DNA of 18,308 bases from JBAPRR01 sp049281195. GTDB taxonomy: Bacteria > Actinomycetota > Acidimicrobiia > Acidimicrobiales > CAVXTF01. Shown here piece by piece: positions 14,281-18,308 of the stretch. The notes beneath the pieces are model-generated. The model was not told the DNA's origin. It did no database searches and saw nothing but the letters and a program-made list of their open reading frames with translations. Each line of letters starts with the position of its first letter. The stretch's first letter is position 1. The stretch spans positions 1-18,308 of the forward strand of contig JBAPRR010000190.1 in NCBI GenBank assembly GCA_049281195.1, read 5' to 3'. Made by a program: the position numbers and the translations under genes.

Positions 14281-14709
14281 ATGACAACGGGCTTTCAGGT
14301 CACCTTCGATGCCGCAGACCCCGAAAAGCTGTCCGCCTTCTGGGCTCAAGCACTCGGCTACGTCAGAGAGTCCCCGCCAGACGGTCACAAGACCTGGGAG
14401 TCATTCCTACGGGAAGCCGGTGTACCTAAGGAGGAATGGGGAGCCGCGTCCGCCGTGGTCGATCCGCAGGGAGCACTTCCCCGCATCTATTTTCAGAGGG
14501 TTGCCGAGCAGAAGGCCGGAAAGAACCGAGTCCATCTCGACATCAATTGCAGCCTCAATCTGTCCGGGGCCAACGGCCGCGAGATCGTCGACGTAGAAGT
14601 TGCGCGCCTGGTGGACCTCGGCGCGACCGTCGTCGAACCATTCGAGGAGGGCGACGAGTACTGGGTCGTGATGCAGGATCCTGAGGGAAACGAGTTCTGC
14701 GTCCAGTAG
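14281..14709 (+). CDS. VOC/glyoxalase-superfamily protein
   Basis: This 142-residue single-domain protein has the usual landmarks: VTFDAADPEKLSAFWAQALGY at the N-terminus, KNRVHLDI (H85, a likely metal ligand) in the middle, and VVMQDPEGNEFCVQ at the end (E137, a likely ligand). This looks like the glyoxalase-like branch common in actinobacteria, which includes metal-binding isomerases, dioxygenases and resistance proteins; the actual substrate is unknown. It begins 49 bases after the PlsC gene. A candidate own promoter suggests it is not simply the fifth gene of that operon. Its stop abuts the stop of the convergent histidine kinase with no gap. Confidence 0.85.
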   Translation: MTTGFQVTFDAADPEKLSAFWAQALGYVRESPPDGHKTWESFLREAGVPKEEWGAASAVVDPQGALPRIYFQRVAEQKAGKNRVHLDINCSLNLSGANGREIVDVEVARLVDLGATVVEPFEEGDEYWVVMQDPEGNEFCVQ

Positions 14710-16245
14710 TCAGACGCGTGGGACGGAAGTCACCTCGGAGGTCGCCGTCTGCGGGGTATTCGACGGTGCAGAAACGTTCGCATGTCCATCAGAAGGAGAC
14801 CGGCCGTTCGTCGTGGTGGCGGTCAGCGTCAACGGCAGCCGGACCCAGAACTTCGCGCCGCCGTTTTCGCCTCCGTCCACACCGACCTCACCCCCGTGGG
14901 CGCGCACGATCGTCGCCACGATCGCGAGACCCAGGCCTTGGCCTCCTGTGGCCCTGGTCCTCGAGGGGTCCAAGCGGTGGAATGGTTCGAAGATGTGCTC
15001 GCGTTCCGACGGAGGGATGCCCGCTCCCTCGTCCACAACCGCGATGAGTGCCGAACCTTCCTCCTCGGAGAGTCGTACGTCGATGGGGGATCCCGAAGGG
15101 GTGTACCTGAGCGCGTTGACCAGAAGATTGTCGACGACCTGGCGAAGACGGTTGGCATCGCCGACCACTGTTGCCGACTCGGATCCGCTCAGGGTGACAT
15201 TTCTGTCGGGAGCCTGAACGCGTATCGCAGCCACCGCCGGCTCCAAAACGTCGTGCAGATCCACCTGTTCATGGGCCAGCGGTCGCTCTCTGCCGAGGCG
15301 GGCGATGAGCACCAGATCGTCGACCAAAGTCGACATCCGATCTGCATCTGCCCGGATGTGACGCATCGACATGGCGAGATCCTCTGGTCGGTCACGTGCG
15401 CCGCGGTCGAACATCTCGGCGTAGCCACGAATCGATGTGAGGGGGGTTCGAAGCTCGTGGGAGGCATCCGCAAGAAAGCGCCGCAGGCGTTCTTCTGACG
15501 CAGTCCGCGCCGCGAAGGCGACTTCGATCTCCCCCAGCATGTAGTTCAACGCCTCCCCGAGGCGTCCCACCTCGGTCCTGGCATCACCTGCCTCCACCCG
15601 CTGCGTCAGGTCGCCGGCAGCGATCGCACCTGCGGTAGTCGCCATCTGATCGAGAGGCCGGAGCCCTCTGCGCACGATCCACCACACGAGAGCGCCGAGG
15701 AGCAACAGCACGCACGCAGAGACAAGCAGCTCGATCAGCAACAAGTGGTTGAGAGTCTGATCGACCTGAGTGAGAGGAACCGCGACGATGACCGTGAGGC
15801 CATTGAGGGGGTTCAAGGAGTTGGGGAACCTAAGTGGGACCGCAATGGCATTGAAGACCAGCCCCGTTGAATTGCTGACCGTGAAGATCTGAGGGTCGTT
15901 GCCGGACTGGGTCAACGGGAACTTTGCCGGGAACTTCGGGGCGTGCGGAAGCTGAGGGTTGGACAAAAGAAACCAACCCGAGATGGAGAGGGAGCCGTTC
16001 GGAAAGCGAATCTCCGCGAACGTGCCGGGGGGAACAGAAGGAATGTCGAACGAGGAGCAGGACTGGGTCCCCGGCTGGCACTGGTTCAACGCCCTTGCGG
16101 CCTGGGTCGGAGAGTTCTCGAGCTGCTGGTCGAGACGGCTGACGAGAAAGCTCTCGAGCGATTTGTAGGTGACCACGTCAGACACGAACAAACCGGCAAG
16201 AACAATGGCTACGAGCCCGAGCAGAAGGCGAGTCCGTAGTGTCAC
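14710..16245 (-). CDS. Sensor histidine kinase, partner of the PhoP-like regulator
   Basis: This is a 511-residue membrane kinase starting at GTG 16245. TM1 is about 8-28 and TM2 about 168-190, enclosing an external sensor domain of about 140 residues with two close cysteines (C56, C63) that could form a disulfide. HAMP follows at about 191-243. The dimerisation box FLADASHELRTPLTS has the phospho-accepting His at 263. ATP-binding landmarks are RQVVDNLLVNALRYTP (N373), VVDEGAGIP and GGQGLGLAI. The last 40 residues are a Thr/Ser-rich tail beyond the catalytic domain. It follows its response regulator by four bases in one operon. The signal sensed is unknown. Confidence 0.93.
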   Translation of the reverse strand: MTLRTRLLLGLVAIVLAGLFVSDVVTYKSLESFLVSRLDQQLENSPTQAARALNQCQPGTQSCSSFDIPSVPPGTFAEIRFPNGSLSISGWFLLSNPQLPHAPKFPAKFPLTQSGNDPQIFTVSNSTGLVFNAIAVPLRFPNSLNPLNGLTVIVAVPLTQVDQTLNHLLLIELLVSACVLLLLGALVWWIVRRGLRPLDQMATTAGAIAAGDLTQRVEAGDARTEVGRLGEALNYMLGEIEVAFAARTASEERLRRFLADASHELRTPLTSIRGYAEMFDRGARDRPEDLAMSMRHIRADADRMSTLVDDLVLIARLGRERPLAHEQVDLHDVLEPAVAAIRVQAPDRNVTLSGSESATVVGDANRLRQVVDNLLVNALRYTPSGSPIDVRLSEEEGSALIAVVDEGAGIPPSEREHIFEPFHRLDPSRTRATGGQGLGLAIVATIVRAHGGEVGVDGGENGGAKFWVRLPLTLTATTTNGRSPSDGHANVSAPSNTPQTATSEVTSVPRV

Positions 16246-16249
16246 CGAT

Positions 16250-16963
16250 CTAGTCCGATCTCGTGCGCATGCTGTAACCGACTCCCCTGAGGGTGTGGAT
16301 CAAGGGGGGGCCGAGGCTGTCGATCTTCTTGCGCAGGTAGCTCACGTAGATCTCCACCACGTTGGCGTTACCGCCGAAGTCGTAGTTCCAGACACGATCG
16401 AGGATCTGCGCCTTGGATACGACCTTGCCCGCGTTCAACAGCAGATAGTGCAGGAGCTTGAACTCGGTCGGCGTCAACTCGATTGCGGTTCCTGCGCGGC
16501 GCACCACGTGGCTCTCCTCGTCGAGCTCGAGATCGCCGAGAGCCAGTACCCCGTCGGATTCCTGAGCGCCCCTGACCCGGCGGAGGATGGCGCGGACTCT
16601 CACGATCAGCTCTTCGATGCTGAACGGCTTGGTCATGTAGTCGTCGCCGCCGAGAGTGAATCCCCGCAGCTTGTCATCGAGGGCGTCACGCGCCGTAAGG
16701 AACAACACAGGAACTGGCGCTGACGGCCGGTCCCTGGCCACGCGCTGCATCACCTCGAAACCACTCAGGTCCGGGAGCATCACGTCGAGCACCATCAGGT
16801 GCGGGCGAAAGTCGTCTACGCGTTCGAGAGCTTCACGTCCGGTTTGGGCGACCCGTACGTCGAGCCCCTCATACCGAAGGGCCATGGAAAGCAGGTCGGT
16901 GATGCTCTGCTCGTCATCGACCACGAGAACCCGCGCCGCACCGGTCGATGTCGTTGTCACCAT
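16250..16963 (-). CDS. OmpR-family response regulator, PhoP/TrcR-like
   Basis: This is a 237-residue regulator starting at ATG 16963. The receiver domain has the acidic pair D16/D17, phospho-acceptor D60 (VLDVMLPD), T90 and K112 (TKPF). A winged-helix domain covers about 140-235: LTPTEFKLLHYLLLNAGKVVSK, then ILDRVWNYDFGGNANVVEIYVSYLRKKID, then HTLRGVGY. The whole closely resembles mycobacterial PhoP, including LGGDDYxTKPFS, LDEExHxV and the FGGxxNVVExYVSYLR recognition helix; TrcR is a second close match. It probably regulates its own operon through the heptamer array upstream. PhoP controls lipid and virulence genes in mycobacteria; the targets here are unknown. Confidence 0.93.
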   Translation of the reverse strand: MVTTTSTGAARVLVVDDEQSITDLLSMALRYEGLDVRVAQTGREALERVDDFRPHLMVLDVMLPDLSGFEVMQRVARDRPSAPVPVLFLTARDALDDKLRGFTLGGDDYMTKPFSIEELIVRVRAILRRVRGAQESDGVLALGDLELDEESHVVRRAGTAIELTPTEFKLLHYLLLNAGKVVSKAQILDRVWNYDFGGNANVVEIYVSYLRKKIDSLGPPLIHTLRGVGYSMRTRSD

Positions 16964-16986
16964 TGAGTAACAGTCTCGTTACCCAT

Positions 16987-17015
16987 GCTGTGAGTTCTCT
17001 TTGAGGTCACTGTGA
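16987..17015 (-). promoter_or_regulatory. PhoP-type operator: three TCACAGC-like heptamers, 11-base period
   Basis: On the minus strand, TCACAGT, TCAAAGA and TCACAGC follow each other with exactly four bases between them (GACC, GAAC). This is the geometry of the mycobacterial PhoP box (TCACAGC, N4, TCACAGC) with one extra unit. It lies 24-52 bases upstream of the response regulator ATG, so it very likely mediates autoregulation. Confidence 0.65.
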
Positions 17016-17036
17016 AGCGAGTGCCACGATTCACAG
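17010..17036. repeat. Inverted heptamers CTGTGAA / TTCACAG
   Basis: CTGTGAA (17010-17016) and TTCACAG (17030-17036) are exact inverse copies 13 bases apart. The left copy belongs to the heptamer array; the right copy adds a fourth, reversed half-site. They may extend the operator. Confidence 0.45.
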
Positions 17037-17105
17037 GAACCGCACAGCCCCCGCCGTGATGCTCCGGATTCAGACGAATACCGGGAACCGGTCACCTTGG
17101 AAGGG

Positions 17106-18308
17106 CTAGCCACGTATGCGAATTAGCTCGGCAAGGGAGAGTGTGCGGCGTGCGCTGCGAGAACCGTGGGTATGGCGAACCGAACCCAGACGCTCGATTC
17201 TCAACGCGTCCTCCTCTGAATCATCAAGAGGTTCGATCGTGCGGCCCGTCGCCAGGTGGAGCATTGCATCGGCAAGGGCCGGGTTCCGGGCCAGTACCGG
17301 CCCGTGCAGATAGGTTCCCACTACCCGCGCGTGCCAAGCCCCTTCCGTGTTCGATCCGTCTCCGTTTCCGACCCCCGAGGCGACGGTGCCGAGCGGTTCG
17401 CATCCGGTTCCGAGGCGGGTGACGCCGGAATGGTTCTCGAACCCGGTGAATCGCTTCAAGGACACGGTACCGATCGCCGGTGCCACGGGGTCGGCGGTGA
17501 CTTCACCGACCGATCGCGGCCCGGTGCCCCTGGTCGTGACAACATCGAGGAGGCCGAGACCTTCGTGCTCACTCCCGTTGGCATCCGGAAAGGATCGCCC
17601 CACAACTTGAAATCCTGCGCACACGGCCAGCACGGCAGCTCCGCCATCCACCGCACTAGCGAGAATGCTCGCCTGGAGCAACATCGCTGACTCGACCTGC
17701 GGGGCGTCCTCTCCCCCGCCGATGCAATAGATGTCGGCGCTCGGAAGCGCCATGTCAGACCTGGCGAGGAGCAGCTCTACCGGCCAACCCCTCCATGCGG
17801 CGCGGCAGGCCAGGATCTTTCCGTTTCCTCCGTCCCCGTAGGTACCGAGAAGATCGGGATGGACGACCGCTATACGTAGTACCGAATCGCGGACCGCGCC
17901 CACCCTACGAAAAGATTCAGTCGCTTCGGGCACCCCTTTAGGTTCATGCCACGTCACTGCGGAGGGGACCTTCGACGCAGATCGGGTAACCACTGCCCGG
18001 CGCAATTGCTGAAAAGCAGTGTAGTTACCGACATATTCGACGTATGACACTCCCGGCGCAGAAAGGGCCTCGCGTTGATCAGGGACGGTCGCATGCCGCA
18101 ATCCCGCGTACTTGAGACGGACAGCAAGATCACCGCAGCGTTCGCCGGTTGCTACGACATCGCGGCCTGTGAACTCTTCAAAGTTCACATCCCATAACCA
18201 CGAGGGATCATGTCCATCGGCGACGCGGGCGTTTATGCCGACGACGACCGGAGATTCAGAGCCCCGTAGAAGTTCGAGCAGCTCCGCCCATCCTGCGGGG
18301 TTCTTCGC
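17106..18308 (-). CDS. murT-gatD: MurT-GatD fusion, lipid II isoglutaminyl synthase (5' end beyond the window)
   Basis: The frame stops at TAG 17106 and stays open to the window edge, giving 400 visible residues; the GTG at 18188 is internal, not the start. Residues 1-107 are the end of MurT (Mur ligase plus DUF1727): KNPAGW, NARVADGHDPSWLWD, TGERCGDLAVRLKYAG and VGNYTAFQQLR. After a linker of about 35 residues comes a complete GatD, a CobQ-like glutamine amidotransferase: LGTYGDGGNGKILACRA, the nucleophile C230 in LAVCAGFQVVG, and H335 in GTYLHGPVLARNP. MurT-GatD converts the second-position glutamate of lipid II to isoglutamine, using ATP and ammonia released from glutamine by GatD. Known structures show a MurT Asp completing the GatD catalytic site. 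The two are normally separate adjacent genes; here no stop or frameshift separates them. Confidence 0.88.
   Translation of the reverse strand, partial: AKNPAGWAELLELLRGSESPVVVGINARVADGHDPSWLWDVNFEEFTGRDVVATGERCGDLAVRLKYAGLRHATVPDQREALSAPGVSYVEYVGNYTAFQQLRRAVVTRSASKVPSAVTWHEPKGVPEATESFRRVGAVRDSVLRIAVVHPDLLGTYGDGGNGKILACRAAWRGWPVELLLARSDMALPSADIYCIGGGEDAPQVESAMLLQASILASAVDGGAAVLAVCAGFQVVGRSFPDANGSEHEGLGLLDVVTTRGTGPRSVGEVTADPVAPAIGTVSLKRFTGFENHSGVTRLGTGCEPLGTVASGVGNGDGSNTEGAWHARVVGTYLHGPVLARNPALADAMLHLATGRTIEPLDDSEEDALRIERLGSVRHTHGSRSARRTLSLAELIRIRG

Noticed and set aside
14782..15498. A plus-strand open frame of 238 codons opposite the histidine kinase
   Set aside because: It lies fully within the kinase catalytic and HAMP-proximal region on the other strand and shows no protein-like pattern.
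16967..16982. GTAAC/GTTAC inverted repeat as an MtrA-type site just before the response regulator
   Set aside because: MtrA sites are direct repeats of GTAAC-like motifs; here the copies are inverted and only 5 bases long, so chance is likely.
18186..18188. The GTG at 18188 as the start of a separate gatD-like gene
   Set aside because: The frame continues upstream to the window edge with strong MurT motifs (NPAGW, ADGHDPSWLWD), so this GTG is an internal Val codon.

Overview
The window looks like chromosomal DNA from a high-GC actinomycete. Reasons are the DUF2510 tail on a membrane protein, the MurT/GatD cell-wall amidation enzyme, a PhoP-type two-component system with a PhoP-type operator, many GTG starts and several genes that look leaderless. 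The DUF929-type thioredoxin-fold protein and the secreted RCC1-repeat protein make me favour Acidimicrobiia, but that is inference. I saw no tRNA, rRNA, CRISPR array, transposase or phage gene.

Layout. (1) 1-2300: the 3' end of an unidentified gene, a small secreted protein of unknown function (+), and a secreted RCC1 beta-propeller protein (-). These two genes converge on a 200-base interval with three inverted repeats. The RCC1 gene has a structured leader and a plausible sigma-A promoter. (2) 2296-3820: an ECF-like sigma factor gene interrupted by an in-frame TAG inside its region 4 helix-turn-helix. Its remaining frame overlaps the start of a membrane-anchored CPFC (DUF929-like) thioredoxin-fold protein. 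(3) 3978-7862: a two-helix DUF2510 membrane protein, a convergent amidase, a membrane protein with a hexapeptide repeat, and a TetR regulator. (4) 7862-14231: two TetR-type palindromes between tetR and a tightly packed four-gene operon. The operon encodes a fatty acyl-CoA reductase fused to a HAD phosphatase-like domain, a zinc alcohol dehydrogenase-like enzyme, a LarA (nickel-pincer lactate racemase) homologue and a PlsC acyltransferase. This is the best candidate for an undescribed pathway, probably making or remodelling an unusual lipid. (5) 14281-16963: a small VOC protein whose stop abuts that of a convergent histidine kinase. The kinase follows its PhoP-like response regulator. Upstream of the regulator are three TCACAGC-like heptamers at exact 11-base spacing. 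(6) 17106-18308: the 3' part of a gene whose single reading frame joins the end of MurT to a complete GatD, so the two subunits of lipid II isoglutaminyl synthase appear to be fused.

How the parts may work together: the TetR repressor probably controls both itself and the lipid operon, with the palindromes lying over both starts. The PhoP/PhoR-like pair probably regulates itself through its heptamer array. The sigma/DUF929 pair looks like a former or conditional sensor-sigma unit. All functions come from reading motifs by eye; no database search was run.
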